Positions 23,903 to 35,027 of a stretch of DNA of 52,451 nt are shown here, one piece after another. This DNA is from Ferrovum sp. (GTDB lineage Bacteria > Pseudomonadota > Gammaproteobacteria > Burkholderiales > Ferrovaceae), in the NCBI GenBank assembly GCA_019456405.1, contig WJXM01000025.1:1-52451 (forward strand), in the 5' to 3' direction. Every line of letters begins with the position of its first letter. Positions within the stretch are counted from its first letter, which is position 1. The notes beneath the pieces are model-generated. The model saw only the letters and a program-made list of their open reading frames with translations, ran no database searches and was not told where the DNA came from. Made by a program: the position numbers and the translations under genes.

Positions 23903-24970
23903 GTGCTGAAAAATGATACCTTCCTGCGTGCTCTATTGCGTGAACCCGTTCCCTATACACCGCTTTGGATCATGCGTCAGGCCGGTCGCTATTTGCCTGA
24001 GTACAATGCGACGCGAGCCAGAGCCGGCAGTTTTCTCAATTTGTGCAAATCACCGGACCTGGCCACGGAAGTCACATTGCAGCCCTTGGCTCGGTATGCT
24101 CTGGATGCCGCCATTCTTTTTTCTGATATTCTGACGGTACCGGATGCCATGGGTCTGGGGTTGTATTTTGCGGAAGGAGAAGGACCTAAATTTGAACGTC
24201 CGATCCGCGATGAATGGGAAGTTCGCAATCTGAGTGTGCCGGATCCCACCGTGAACCTGCGTTATGTTCTGGATGGGGTATCTCAGATTCGCAAAGCATT
24301 GGCGGGTTCGGTACCCCTCATCGGTTTTTCAGGGAGTCCGTTTACGCTGGCCTGCTACATGGTGGAAGGGGGCGGGTCGGAAGATTTTCGTCATATCAAG
24401 GGAATGCTCTATCGTCGCCCGGATTTATTGCATCGTATTCTGGAAGTGACCACCGAAGCGGTCATTCAGTATTTGAATGCCCAGATCGAGGCAGGTGCTC
24501 AGGCAGTCATGGTATTCGATACCTGGGGAGGAACGCTGACTCCGAAGGCCTATCAGGAATTTTCCTTGCATTATCTGGCAGTGATCGCTGCCGGGTTGAC
24601 CAAACAGGCAGAAGGGCGTCGGGTGCCCAACATCGTCTTTACCAAAGGCGGTGGATTGTGGCTTGAATCCATTGCCGATGCGGGCTACGATGCCGTGGGG
24701 TTGGACTGGACCATGGACATGGGTGAGGCACGGCGCCGTGTTGGCCATAAGGTGGCTTTGCAAGGCAATCTGGACCCGATGACCTTGTTTGGTACGCCCG
24801 AGTGCATTCGCTCGGAGGTGGGAAGGGTACTGACCGAATTTGGTCCGGGATCGGGTCATGTTTTCAATCTTGGCCATGGCATTACGCGCTTTACTGATCC
24901 AGGTCAGGTGACGGTGCTGGTGGATGCCGTGCACGAACTGAGCCGCCGACCAAGTATCGCTATTACCTGA
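23903..24970 (+). CDS. hemE: Uroporphyrinogen decarboxylase
   Basis: Removes four carboxyl groups from uroporphyrinogen III to give coproporphyrinogen III. N-terminal [15 protein letters not shown] carries the substrate arginines; [17 protein letters not shown] holds the catalytic aspartate; [19 protein letters not shown] and FDTWGG follow; the C-terminal NLGHGI is intact. It has 355 residues, as E. coli. The start is GTG at 23903 after GAAGAGG. It follows gltD by 48 bases and is followed by a terminator-like hairpin. The gltB-gltD-hemE-priA order is, to my knowledge, a betaproteobacterial arrangement. Confidence 0.97.
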   Translation: MLKNDTFLRALLREPVPYTPLWIMRQAGRYLPEYNATRARAGSFLNLCKSPDLATEVTLQPLARYALDAAILFSDILTVPDAMGLGLYFAEGEGPKFERPIRDEWEVRNLSVPDPTVNLRYVLDGVSQIRKALAGSVPLIGFSGSPFTLACYMVEGGGSEDFRHIKGMLYRRPDLLHRILEVTTEAVIQYLNAQIEAGAQAVMVFDTWGGTLTPKAYQEFSLHYLAVIAAGLTKQAEGRRVPNIVFTKGGGLWLESIADAGYDAVGLDWTMDMGEARRRVGHKVALQGNLDPMTLFGTPECIRSEVGRVLTEFGPGSGHVFNLGHGITRFTDPGQVTVLVDAVHELSRRPSIAIT

Positions 24971-24977
24971 CACATAA

Positions 24978-25008
24978 GGAAAAAGCCGGATTATTCATGG
25001 TTTTTTCC
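24978..25008 (+). terminator. Terminator-like hairpin after hemE
   Basis: GGAAAAAGCC (24978-24987) pairs with GGTTTTTTCC (24999-25008): a 10-bp stem including one G-U pair, around an 11-base loop, starting 8 bases after the hemE stop. The T-run is inside the stem rather than after it, so efficiency is uncertain. Confidence 0.5.
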
Positions 25009-25014
25009 CCAGCG

Positions 25015-25023
25015 TTATGCACA
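25015..25023 (+). promoter_or_regulatory. DnaA box 1 (hemE-priA gap)
   Basis: TTATGCACA fits the DnaA box consensus TTATNCACA at all defined positions. It opens a 185-base AT-rich stretch that ends with a second perfect box. Two 8-of-9 matches, at 25098-25106 (minus) and 25180-25188 (plus), lie between them. Confidence 0.5.
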
Positions 25024-25156
25024 GAACGGGGGCGGTAGATAATAATCCTTATGAATCATGGGGATTTTTGTCTAATATAAGATAACACAATGATTTGTAT
25101 GTATAAATTGCAATTAATCGAGATTGGGTCAGGCGGCTTCAGGCACATTTAAATTC

Positions 25157-25186
25157 TTGACAAGTATCAAATTCTCAACTTATAAA
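25157..25186 (+). promoter_or_regulatory. Strong sigma-70 promoter for priA
   Basis: A perfect TTGACA (25157-25162), an 18-base spacer and TATAAA (25181-25186) make the best promoter in the window. Transcription would begin near 25193, exactly inside the DnaA box at 25192-25200, so DnaA binding could block or adjust it. Confidence 0.7.
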
Positions 25187-25191
25187 CAAAG

Positions 25192-25200
25192 TTATCCACA
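25192..25200 (+). promoter_or_regulatory. DnaA box 2 at the priA transcription start
   Basis: TTATCCACA is identical to the high-affinity E. coli R1-type DnaA box. It covers the expected start point of the priA transcript. An IHF-like sequence (TATCAAATTCTCA, 25167-25179) is adjacent but has a mismatch to the core. Confidence 0.6.
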
Positions 25201-25245
25201 GATGCTCCGCACCTGTTCTGCTTGTGCATGGATCTCCAGGACCCC

Positions 25246-27219
25246 ATGATCGTCGAAGTCCTGCTCGACCTGCCTTTACCACGCGGGTTTGATTATCATG
25301 CCAGTCTGGTGACAGAGGAGGATGTGGGGCGACGAGTCAAGGTTCCATGGGGTACTGGGCAAAAAGTCGGAGTGATTCGAGCCCTCAAACAGTCCTCCAC
25401 TTACCCATTGGACAAAATCAGGGAAGTCCTGGAGATCTGGCGAGACGTCCCCCCCCTGAATGCTCGTGATTGGCAGTTGCTGGAATTCTGCAGTGCCTAT
25501 TATCACTATCCTTTGGGTCAAACAGTGCTGGCCATGCTGCCGCCTGCTTTGCGTCGGGTCGGGGGCTGGCTGCCGCCGACCCGAGTACGTCCATCCCGGA
25601 AAGATCCTGTCCAGAGTTCGACGCTGCCTCTCAATGAGGCCCAACGGACGGTGGTACAGACGATTCTCCAGCATCCGCGCTTTGCCGTACACCTGATCCA
25701 TGGGGTGACCGGGAGCGGCAAGACTGAGGTTTATTTTTCTCTGATCGAAGAAGTATTGATGCGCGGACGACAGGTTCTCCTGTTGGTGCCGGAAATCAAC
25801 TTGACCCCCCAACTGGAACAACGTCTGGCGCGCCGCTGGCCCGCTCTGGACTGGGTCAGTCTGCACAGCGGGGTCAGTGAGAAGGAACGGGCGCGGCGTT
25901 GGCTGGCGGCCCAGGCCGGGACCGCACGTTTGGTATTGGGCACTCGCCTGGCGGTTTTTACGCCTCTGCCCGAGTTGGGATTGATCGTGGTGGATGAAGA
26001 GCATGAGGCCTCCTTCAAACAGCAGGATGGACTGCGGTATTCCGCCCGGGACATGGCTATTGTCCGTGCGCGTCAGGGGGAGTTTCCGATTGTACTGGGA
26101 TCGGCGACGCCCACCTTGGAGAGTTGGCATAATGCCCGGTCCGGACGGTATCAACTGCACACTTTGAGAGAGCGGGCCGTACCCGGCGCCTGCTTGCCTC
26201 AACTGACTCTGGTCCCTACGACGCAGGAAGGACTCTCCCCACACTGGGTGACCGCCTTGCATGAAACTTTGGGCCGGGGAGAACAGATCCTGGTATTCAT
26301 CAACCGGCGCGGGTATGCTCCGGTTCTGTATTGTCCCAACTGTGGCTGGCAGGCGGCCTGTCCGCGCTGTAGTGTGCGCCTGGTGGTTCACCGGCGCGCA
26401 CGCCAACTGCGTTGTCATCACTGTGGTCTGGAGCGGGCGCTGAACGAGGCTTGTCCGTCCTGCGGGAATGTTCACATGGAAACCCGTGGAGAAGGGACAC
26501 AGCAGGTGGAAGAACGTCTGCGCACCTATTGTCCCTCAGCCCGTCTCTTGCGTCTGGACAGTGACAGTCTGGCCCTGAAGGGAAGTTGGGAAAAAGCGCG
26601 GGAACAAATTTTGGACCATCAGGTGGATATTCTGGTGGGGACCCAGTTATTGGTCAAGGGGCACGACTTTCCTGATTTGTCCCTGGTGGTGGTACTGAAT
26701 GCCGACCAATCGCTTTTCAGCAGTGATTTTCGTGCTTCCGAACGGCTTTATGCGCAACTTCTTCAGGTGGCAGGACGGGCCGGACGGGCAGAAAAGGCGG
26801 GACAGGTGTGGATTGAAACGGATTATCCGGGACATCCCGTACTGTTGGCGCTGTTGCGGCACGAAACAGAAAACTTTCTGGACCAGGAATTGGCCCTGCG
26901 ACGTCAGATGGGGTGGCCGCCTTTCAATTATCTGGCCATCCTCCGGGTAGAAGCACGGGACGTGGCAAAGGTCACTGCATTTCTGGAGGATGCGCGGCAG
27001 AAAGCTCTGGCACGAGGAGGAGAAGGGATCAGTATTTTTGATCCGGTTCCCTCCTCTTTGGCACGCAAGGCTGGCTTCCACCGTTGGCAATTACTCGTTC
27101 AGGGCGTGCAACGCGCTCACCTGCAAGCATTTCTGACCGGGTGGGTGGATGAGTTGCGCGCATTGCGTTCGGGGCGAAGCATCCATTGGGTGCTCGAAGT
27201 TGATCCCTGGGACTGTTAG
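25246..27219 (+). CDS. priA: Primosomal protein N' (replication restart helicase PriA)
   Basis: 3'-5' DNA helicase that reloads the replication machinery at stalled forks. The N-terminal DNA-binding domain begins [13 protein letters not shown]. The helicase core has [13 protein letters not shown] (Walker A), [20 protein letters not shown] and [10 protein letters not shown]. The zinc domain has paired CxxC motifs (CPNC, CPRC, CHHC, CPSC), followed by [19 protein letters not shown] and [13 protein letters not shown]. The ATG at 25246 follows AGGA and gives 657 residues; ATG 25228 would add six. A strong promoter overlapping a DnaA box precedes it. Its 3' end overlaps uppP by 4 bases. Confidence 0.96.
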   Translation: MIVEVLLDLPLPRGFDYHASLVTEEDVGRRVKVPWGTGQKVGVIRALKQSSTYPLDKIREVLEIWRDVPPLNARDWQLLEFCSAYYHYPLGQTVLAMLPPALRRVGGWLPPTRVRPSRKDPVQSSTLPLNEAQRTVVQTILQHPRFAVHLIHGVTGSGKTEVYFSLIEEVLMRGRQVLLLVPEINLTPQLEQRLARRWPALDWVSLHSGVSEKERARRWLAAQAGTARLVLGTRLAVFTPLPELGLIVVDEEHEASFKQQDGLRYSARDMAIVRARQGEFPIVLGSATPTLESWHNARSGRYQLHTLRERAVPGACLPQLTLVPTTQEGLSPHWVTALHETLGRGEQILVFINRRGYAPVLYCPNCGWQAACPRCSVRLVVHRRARQLRCHHCGLERALNEACPSCGNVHMETRGEGTQQVEERLRTYCPSARLLRLDSDSLALKGSWEKAREQILDHQVDILVGTQLLVKGHDFPDLSLVVVLNADQSLFSSDFRASERLYAQLLQVAGRAGRAEKAGQVWIETDYPGHPVLLALLRHETENFLDQELALRRQMGWPPFNYLAILRVEARDVAKVTAFLEDARQKALARGGEGISIFDPVPSSLARKAGFHRWQLLVQGVQRAHLQAFLTGWVDELRALRSGRSIHWVLEVDPWDC

Positions 27220-28037
27220 TCGGTCCACTGCACCCAACCAAAGGTATGAGTGAGCAGGATGAGCAGACCAAACAGGATCCGGTAATAGGCAAAACCAGTG
27301 AAATCATGCTGGCTGACGAAACGTAGCAAAGCGCGCACGGTCATGAAAGCAAAAATGAAAGAGAATAAACTACCGACCAGAAACATGCCCAGATCACTGG
27401 CATGAAAAAGGTGGCGGTATTTGACCAACTCATACACGGTGGCCGCACTCAAGGTGGGAATGGCGAGAAAAAAGGAAAACTCCGTGGCCGCCGTGCGGGA
27501 CAGTCCAAAGAATAGTCCGCCCATGATGGTGGCGCCAGAACGAGAAGTGCCGGGGATCAGGGCAAAGGACTGACACAGCCCGATTTTGAGGGCGATACGC
27601 CAGTCCATGTCGTCTACCGTGGAGATGCGGACAGGTTGACGGCGGCGTTCCACCCAGAAAATGACAAAGGCGCCCAGAATGAAGGCCAGTGCGACGGGCA
27701 AGGGGGCGAACAGATGCGCCTTGATGGACTTGGCGAACAATAAACCCAAGACCGCTGCCGGAAGAAAGGCCAGCAGCAGGTTGAGGGTAAAGCGTCGGGC
27801 GGCACGATCTCTGGGCAATCCCACGACCACGCGTCTAATCCGCGCCCGATACTCCCAGCAAATGGCCAGGATGGCGGCAAACTGGATGACGATTTCAAAA
27901 ACTTTTCCTTTTTCGTCATTGAAGTGCAGCAGACTGCCGACCAGTATCAGGTGTCCAGTGCTGGACACCGGCAGAAATTCTGTCAGTCCTTCCACCACGC
28001 CCAGGATGGCTGCTTTGACCAGTAACAGGACATCCAT
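27216..28037 (-). CDS. uppP: Undecaprenyl-diphosphatase UppP/BacA
   Basis: Inner-membrane enzyme that recycles the lipid carrier undecaprenyl diphosphate, needed for peptidoglycan and lipopolysaccharide; it also confers bacitracin tolerance. The two signature segments are [16 protein letters not shown] (residues 17-32) and [20 protein letters not shown] (around 160-180), with about eight hydrophobic helices. It has 273 residues, as in E. coli. It follows thiC by 3 bases on the same strand and meets priA tail to tail with a 4-base overlap in which the stops share bases (TTAG). Confidence 0.96.
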   Translation of the reverse strand: MDVLLLVKAAILGVVEGLTEFLPVSSTGHLILVGSLLHFNDEKGKVFEIVIQFAAILAICWEYRARIRRVVVGLPRDRAARRFTLNLLLAFLPAAVLGLLFAKSIKAHLFAPLPVALAFILGAFVIFWVERRRQPVRISTVDDMDWRIALKIGLCQSFALIPGTSRSGATIMGGLFFGLSRTAATEFSFFLAIPTLSAATVYELVKYRHLFHASDLGMFLVGSLFSFIFAFMTVRALLRFVSQHDFTGFAYYRILFGLLILLTHTFGWVQWTD

Positions 28038-28040
28038 GGG

Positions 28041-29969
<1,929 letters not shown>

Positions 29970-30020
29970 TTAACAGGGGAAGTGTACCAGATGGACAGTG
30001 TTTGCCCGATTCCAACATGT

Positions 30021-30596
30021 TCAAGGAGGGGTTATGAGGGGGTCCAGAGGCAAGTAGTGAACGTCGATGATGTCGAGGGTACGCAGTCCAGCTGGACTCA
30101 TGAAACGGACCGTGTCGCCGGCACGTTGTTTGAGCAGGGCGCGGGCCAGGGGTGAAATCCAGCTGATGTGACCACATCCGGGATCGGTTTCATCTTTACC
30201 GACGATGGTATAGACATGAGTTTGATCGCCTTCTTCTACAGTCACCTGTGCGCCGAAAAAAATCTGATCATTTCCGGATTGCAAGCCGGGATCCACGACT
30301 TGGGCAATTTCCAGTCGTTTGGTGAGAAAGCGCAGGCGCCGATCGATCTCGCGCAGTCGTCTCTTCCCATAAATATAATCCCCATTTTCCGAACGATCTC
30401 CGTTGGAAGCTGCCCAAGACACGGTTTCCACGACTTTTGGACGCTCCACGCGCAATAGGTGGTCCAATTCGGCGACCAGTCGGGCATGTCCTCGAGGGGT
30501 CAAATAATTGGGGGTGTGGGGCGGCAGGTCGGTATTCGATGCCGAAGGGTCTTCCTCCTCCTCGTTCTCCGGCTCACGCACAAAGGCTTTGCTCAT
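30021..30596 (-). CDS. greB: Transcription elongation factor GreB
   Basis: Stimulates transcript cleavage by backtracked RNA polymerase. The coiled-coil tip carries the acidic DRSENGDYIYGKRRLREIDRR motif, with the GreB-type YIYGK sequence rather than the GreA form. The C-terminal FKBP-like domain contains VTVEEGD and ISWISPLARALLKQRAGD. An acidic N-terminal extension (EPENEEEEDPS) makes it 191 residues, longer than the usual 158-170. It lies 3 bases after a PIMT-like gene and upstream of thiC. Confidence 0.94.
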   Translation of the reverse strand: MSKAFVREPENEEEEDPSASNTDLPPHTPNYLTPRGHARLVAELDHLLRVERPKVVETVSWAASNGDRSENGDYIYGKRRLREIDRRLRFLTKRLEIAQVVDPGLQSGNDQIFFGAQVTVEEGDQTHVYTIVGKDETDPGCGHISWISPLARALLKQRAGDTVRFMSPAGLRTLDIIDVHYLPLDPLITPP

Positions 30597-30599
30597 TAC

Positions 30600-31253
30600 T
30601 CAAAATTCAAAGAGAGGTATTTGTGCTGCGTGGTGGAGAGAGGGAACCCAGGTTTCAAAAAGTGATTCTTCCCGCAGGGTTCCATCTGGCAGGCGCATCC
30701 AGCGTCGTACGGTCATGACGGGTGCATGGCCGGTGATGGCAATGGCGCATCCTCCGGTTGCCAATGCGTTGAGAAATACCGGGTGCAGATACGGAACGGA
30801 GCCGGTAAGCAGGATAGTGTCCCAGACGGATCCCGGATGCCAACCTTGGGCAGCATCCCCCACCTCTATGGTGACATTGTGAATACCGGCATTGTGCAGG
30901 CGTTGGCGTGCCTGAGTGGCCAGCGTCGGGTGAATTTCCACCGAGGTGACGGTGGCGGCGCGTTTGCCCAGCAAGGCGGCTACATATCCGCTACCCGTTC
31001 CCACATGGAGGACACGGTCTGATTTCTTGAGGCGTAATTCTTGAATCAGGCGGGCTTCCAATTTGGGCGAAAGCATGAACTCGCCATGATCCAGAGGAAT
31101 TTCCATGTCGACGAAAGCCAGTTCACGCTGGCCGACGGGGACAAATTCTTCACGGCGGACCTGGTAGAGTAGATCAAGCACTTCGATATTCAGGACATCC
31201 CAAGGGCGGATCTGTTGTTCGACCATATTGAAGCGAGCCTGTTCGAGATTCAT
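30600..31253 (-). CDS. PIMT-family (protein-isoaspartate O-methyltransferase-like) protein
   Basis: A Rossmann-fold SAM methyltransferase of the protein-L-isoaspartate family. The start MNLEQARFNMVEQQIRPW and REEFVPVGQRELAFVDMEIPL fit the family, and motif I is LHVGTGSGYVAALLG, followed by VTSVEIHP. The usual active-site loop GQTIS-P is replaced here by GEFMLSPK, as in a divergent subgroup often found in betaproteobacteria near tolC; isoaspartate repair activity is thus uncertain. It has 217 residues. GGAGG at 31261-31265 (minus) precedes the ATG by 7 bases. It heads the run PIMT-greB-thiC-uppP. Confidence 0.8.
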   Translation of the reverse strand: MNLEQARFNMVEQQIRPWDVLNIEVLDLLYQVRREEFVPVGQRELAFVDMEIPLDHGEFMLSPKLEARLIQELRLKKSDRVLHVGTGSGYVAALLGKRAATVTSVEIHPTLATQARQRLHNAGIHNVTIEVGDAAQGWHPGSVWDTILLTGSVPYLHPVFLNALATGGCAIAITGHAPVMTVRRWMRLPDGTLREESLFETWVPSLHHAAQIPLFEF

Positions 31254-31298
31254 TAACGTGCCTCCGGGGGGAATGAAACATCATTCGGTCAATTTGAC

Positions 31299-31307
31299 AT
31301 TGTAGCA
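31299..31307 (-). promoter_or_regulatory. Extended -10 promoter for the PIMT-greB run
   Basis: On the minus strand TGCTACAAT is an extended -10 element (TGn followed by TACAAT). No good -35 lies at 17 bases, which extended -10 promoters tolerate. Transcription would begin about 40 bases before the PIMT start codon. Confidence 0.4.
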
Positions 31308-31448
31308 AAATCAGTGTGAGGATAGTCTTTGGTCATTGGAGCAGTGGGGGAAATTCATCCGGGTTGAACGAAGTTTTCAGGAACCTCCTGCCCGGACCCC
31401 AGGTCCCAAGACCATTATCGATTGAATTTGAAATGGGCGGGGGGCGTC

Positions 31449-31985
31449 ATGAAGATTGCGGTGGCACTGTTTATGCTGTTGATTTCGGTCATGTGGGTGA
31501 TGCGCTCGGCTAACGCCTCGGAACTCCCCGGTGTGGGGCAGAAGGCGCCCGAGTTCAGCGTGATGGATCAGAATGGAAAACTGCAAAAACTGTCGGACTA
31601 TCAGGGTAAATGGCTGGTTCTCTATTTTTACCCGAAGGACGAGACTCCGGGGTGTACGACGGAGGCCTGTGCCTACCGTGATGACATTCATAAAATCCAG
31701 AATTTGGGGGCCGCAGTGGTGGGGGTGAGTATCGATGATGCCAGTAGTCACGCCGAATTTGCGGACAAACATCACCTCCCTTTCCCATTATTGGCCGACA
31801 AGGAAGGTACGGTGGCGAAAAGTTATGGGTCGGAACGTACCCTTCTGGGTTATAAGCTGGCGCGTCGCAATACCTTCATCATCGATCCCACAGGTCGTAT
31901 CGCCAAGGTTTATGTGGATGTGGATGCCGAAGCGAACCCCAGGGAAGTCATTGTGGATCTACATCGTTTGCAGTCAACGCACTAA
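31449..31985 (+). CDS. Exported PrxQ/Bcp-type peroxiredoxin
   Basis: Thiol peroxidase that reduces hydroperoxides. The peroxidatic cysteine C69 and resolving cysteine C74 lie in TPGCTTEACAYRD, five residues apart as in alpha2-helix PrxQ enzymes; YFYPKDETPG and RNTFIIDPTGRIAKVY are typical. The first 24 residues (MKIAVALFMLLISVMWVMRSANAS) form a signal peptide with an ANA site, so the protein is probably periplasmic, whereas most Bcp proteins are cytoplasmic. ATG 31449 is preceded by a G-rich stretch acting as ribosome binding site. It is alone on the plus strand and overlaps waaA tail to tail by 12 bases. Confidence 0.9.
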   Translation: MKIAVALFMLLISVMWVMRSANASELPGVGQKAPEFSVMDQNGKLQKLSDYQGKWLVLYFYPKDETPGCTTEACAYRDDIHKIQNLGAAVVGVSIDDASSHAEFADKHHLPFPLLADKEGTVAKSYGSERTLLGYKLARRNTFIIDPTGRIAKVYVDVDAEANPREVIVDLHRLQSTH

Positions 31986-33233
31986 CTTGCGAACCAGGCC
32001 CAGCAGGGTGGCGGTAGCCCCTCTGTGTCGCTCGACGAAGGACCGTCCTTGTTCACCCATGGAACGGCAGAGCGTTGGGTTTTCGAGAAATTCCCTGACC
32101 CGTAGAGGCAATTCGTCCAACTTGAAAAATTGCCGAGCGGCACCGCACGCCACGGCAGCGCTGCTGGCTTCGGAAAAGTTGAACGTGTGCGGACCCAGCA
32201 GGACCGGGCATCCGACGCTGAGGGCCTCAAGGAGATTCTGTCCACCCAGGGGGAGCAGGGTGCCGCCTATGAGCGCGTATTGGGCCAGACGATACCAGGC
32301 GTACATTTCTCCCATGCTGTCCCCCAACAAGACTGTCGTCTCGGCAGAGAGGGGGCGCTGCGCAGAGCGCCGCTGGTAGGGGACATGATTCTCTTCGAGC
32401 AAGGCAGCCACGGCGTCAAACCGTTGCGGGTGTCGGGGAACCAGCACCAGCAGATAGGGCGGGGTGAGTAGGGAACCCAGATGTTTCAGCAGGAGTTCCT
32501 CTTCCCCTTCGCGGGTGCTGGCTGCGATCCAGACCGGTCGGTTCTCACCGATCATCTGGCGGAGTTGTTGCAAAGCCGCATCATGCACGCAGGGCAGGGG
32601 CGCATCGAACTTGAGGTTACCCATGAGTTCGACCGGAGGGGCACCCAGGGCTTCAAAGCGTTGTGCATCGGCGAGCGATTGAGCAGCGATGAGCGACAGT
32701 TGACTCAGGAGGGTTCGCGTCAGGGTGGGAAAAAAGGCATAACGTCGTGCCGAACGTTCTGACAGTCGGGCATTGGCCAGAATCAGGGGAATATGACGGT
32801 GCTGGCACTCATGGATCAGGCGGGGCCAGAGTTCCGTTTCCAGGAGAAAGCCCAGAGTGGGTTTGAAGGTCTCCAAAAAGCGTCCCACTGCGCCGGGCAG
32901 ATCGTAGGGCAGATAGACGCGCTGAATTCCCGGAGGGATTTCAGCGCGCGCCGTTTCTCGTCCGGTCGGTGTGGTATGGGTCAACAAGAAGGCATAGTCC
33001 GGGTATTGCTCGGCCAGCGATCGAAGAAGCGGCAAGGCAGCACGGGTTTCCCCCACCGAGACGGCATGGAGCCAGATCAGAGGGCGGGATTCAGTGCGCG
33101 GGCAGGGGTAGTGACCAAGGCGTTCGAGCCAATGGAGACGATAGCCGGGCTGTTGTCGACCACGCCACCAGAGACGGAGAAAAAACAGGGGTAGCATCAA
33201 GCGGGTCAACTGGGTGTACCAGAACAGGTTCAT
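31974..33233 (-). CDS. waaA: 3-deoxy-D-manno-octulosonic acid (Kdo) transferase
   Basis: Adds Kdo residues from CMP-Kdo to lipid A precursor at the inner face of the membrane. An N-terminal anchor (residues 1-25) is followed by HAVSVGETRAALPLL, the GT-B N-domain motif FLLETELWPRLI, and the C-domain KFDAPLP and GGTLLPLGGQNLLEA with the conserved glycine-rich nucleotide-sugar loop. From the ATG at 33233 it has 419 residues, as usual (about 425). That ATG overlaps the waaC stop by 4 bases (ATGA). A much longer in-frame extension exists upstream but runs through waaC and was rejected. Confidence 0.95.
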   Translation of the reverse strand: MNLFWYTQLTRLMLPLFFLRLWWRGRQQPGYRLHWLERLGHYPCPRTESRPLIWLHAVSVGETRAALPLLRSLAEQYPDYAFLLTHTTPTGRETARAEIPPGIQRVYLPYDLPGAVGRFLETFKPTLGFLLETELWPRLIHECQHRHIPLILANARLSERSARRYAFFPTLTRTLLSQLSLIAAQSLADAQRFEALGAPPVELMGNLKFDAPLPCVHDAALQQLRQMIGENRPVWIAASTREGEEELLLKHLGSLLTPPYLLVLVPRHPQRFDAVAALLEENHVPYQRRSAQRPLSAETTVLLGDSMGEMYAWYRLAQYALIGGTLLPLGGQNLLEALSVGCPVLLGPHTFNFSEASSAAVACGAARQFFKLDELPLRVREFLENPTLCRSMGEQGRSFVERHRGATATLLGLVRKLVR

Positions 33234-34186
33234 GACAATAACTTCTCCAGGGCATCCAGAACTTCCGGTACGCTCGGGCATGATTCTTTCCCGCCTAGAT
33301 TCACGGCCCGCGCACTGCCGAAAACGCCCGTGGCTCGTGGGTCGGTGGCGGTGTACAGGGCTACCACCGGTCGCTGGAGCGCGGTGGCCAGGTGGGAGAG
33401 TCCCGTATCCACTCCAACCACAGCCTGGGCATGGGCCAGTAGGCCAGCCATGCTGGTCAGATCGAGTGGTGCCAGGGCCTGAGCTCCGAAGATCTGATTC
33501 GCCAGATGCTGGGCGCGTTGGCGTTCGCGTTCGTTGCCGCCGGGGAGCAGGATGGTCGATCCTTGGGCAGAGAGGTGCTGACCCAAGGCGATCCAGTGGG
33601 TTTCCGGCCATTCCTTGTCACGGCGGCTGGTTCCGTGCAAAAAGAGGACATAGGGTTCATCACCCAGGGTGCGCGGACATGCCAGATCAGAGCGCAGGCC
33701 ATAGGCAACGGCCTTTTCCGGATCGTAACCCAGAGCAAGACCGGCCAGTGCACGGTTGCGTTCCACAGCATGAAGATTTCGGGAAACCCGGAAGCGCTGC
33801 TGGTAGAACAGGCTGGCCAAGGGTTCGCGAATGCTGTGACGATCATATCCCATCCGCATGGCGGGGCTGAAGCACCCGACCAACGCACTTTTGATCAGAC
33901 CTTGCAGATCCAGACTTGCATCATGGTTCAGAGTTTGCAGAACCTGTTTCAACCGACGCCATTCGGCATGGGTCGCCGGTGAAAAAAGAGCGGTACGCCA
34001 GCGTCGCAAGGCCACGGGAATCACACGGCGGACCGCTGGGTGCAGACGGGGCAGTGCCGCGAAGGATTCTTCAACGATCCAGTCGATGGAAAGGGTGGGG
34101 CAATGGTGGGCCATGTCCGTCACTGCCGGAAAGGCGTGAACCACATCGCCCAGGGAAGAGGTTTTGAGGAGAAGGAGATCAGTCAT
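33230..34186 (-). CDS. waaC: Lipopolysaccharide heptosyltransferase I
   Basis: Transfers the first L-glycero-D-manno-heptose to Kdo in the inner core. It starts LLLLKTSSLGDVVHAFPAVTD, the family's acceptor region, and contains IDWIVEESFA, LDLQGLIKSAL, YVLFLHGTSRRDKEWPETHW and the ADP-heptose site VVGVDTGLSHLATAL. It has 318 residues, as E. coli WaaC. waaC and waaA are coupled by a 4-base overlap. A divergent glycosyltransferase gene starts 61 bases away, making a small LPS-core locus with msbA nearby. Confidence 0.94.
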   Translation of the reverse strand: MTDLLLLKTSSLGDVVHAFPAVTDMAHHCPTLSIDWIVEESFAALPRLHPAVRRVIPVALRRWRTALFSPATHAEWRRLKQVLQTLNHDASLDLQGLIKSALVGCFSPAMRMGYDRHSIREPLASLFYQQRFRVSRNLHAVERNRALAGLALGYDPEKAVAYGLRSDLACPRTLGDEPYVLFLHGTSRRDKEWPETHWIALGQHLSAQGSTILLPGGNERERQRAQHLANQIFGAQALAPLDLTSMAGLLAHAQAVVGVDTGLSHLATALQRPVVALYTATDPRATGVFGSARAVNLGGKESCPSVPEVLDALEKLLS

Positions 34187-34247
34187 GCCGCCATTCTAGG
34201 GGACCTGACCCTGCGCGGCTAGTCGGAAGTGGAGTACACTCGCCTCC

Positions 34248-35027
34248 ATGTCACTTTCTGTCATCATCATTGCCAAAAACGAAGAGGCGGCGCTTGGCGC
34301 TTGTCTGGACTCGGTTCTTTGGGCGGAGGAATGTATCGTTCTGGATGGGGGAAGTCAGGATGGTACGGTGGAACTGGCGCGCCAGCGTGGCGCACGGGTG
34401 GAGATTGCGGAGGATTGGCCAGGCTTCGGTCCGCAGAAGAATCGTGCGCTGGATCTGGCCCGTGGAGACTGGGTGCTTTCACTGGATGCGGACGAGCAGG
34501 TCCCCCCTGAACTGAAGGCGGAGATATTGGCGGTCATGGCAAATCCTGGGGCGCTGGATCTGTACCGCATGCCCCGCTCTTCGCGTTACTGTGGGCGTGC
34601 CCTACGCCATGGCGGTTGGTGGCCCGACTATGTGGTGCGTCTCTTTCGCAGAGGCAAGGCTCGTTTTTCTGCAGACTGGGTTCATGAACGATTGGTGGGA
34701 ACGGAGGGAAGAGATATTGGAACCCTGAACACCCCGCTGGAACACGATACTTACGTCGACCTGGAAGAGGCCCTCGACAAAGCCAACCATTATTCGACGC
34801 TGGGTGCCCGTCAGGCGTATGCCAAGGGACGGCGCGCCACTCTGGGCAAGGCTTTGCGGCATGGATGCTGGGCATTTTTTCGAACCCTCATTCTGCGCCG
34901 CAGTTTTCTGGATGGAGGACAGGGTTTTTTGCTGGCCGTATCCAATGCCCACGCGACCTTTTACCGGTATGCCAAACTTTGGTGCCTGGACCGACCGGAG
35001 TGCCGGACTTTTCCTGCGGATCAGTGA
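34248..35027 (+). CDS. Family 2 glycosyltransferase, WaaE/LgtF-like
   Basis: Probable LPS-core sugar transferase. The GT-A fold signature is present: VIIIAKNEEAALGACLDSV, IVLDGGSQDGTVELA, FGPQKNRAL, the DxD-type metal site LSLDADEQVP, and the WaaE-like VRLFRRGKARFSADWVHE followed by EHDTYVDLEEALDKANHYS. It has 259 residues. WaaE and LgtF proteins add beta-1,4-glucose to heptose I, which fits with waaC next door. The exact sugar cannot be read from sequence. It overlaps msbA tail to tail by 7 bases. Confidence 0.85.
   Translation: MSLSVIIIAKNEEAALGACLDSVLWAEECIVLDGGSQDGTVELARQRGARVEIAEDWPGFGPQKNRALDLARGDWVLSLDADEQVPPELKAEILAVMANPGALDLYRMPRSSRYCGRALRHGGWWPDYVVRLFRRGKARFSADWVHERLVGTEGRDIGTLNTPLEHDTYVDLEEALDKANHYSTLGARQAYAKGRRATLGKALRHGCWAFFRTLILRRSFLDGGQGFLLAVSNAHATFYRYAKLWCLDRPECRTFPADQ

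Noticed and set aside
25037-25056. Fur box in the hemE-priA gap
   Set aside because: GATAATAATCC resembles only one half of a Fur site; the rest does not match.
33234-33611. N-terminal extension of waaA
   Set aside because: The added residues are encoded entirely inside waaC and have no resemblance to Kdo transferases.
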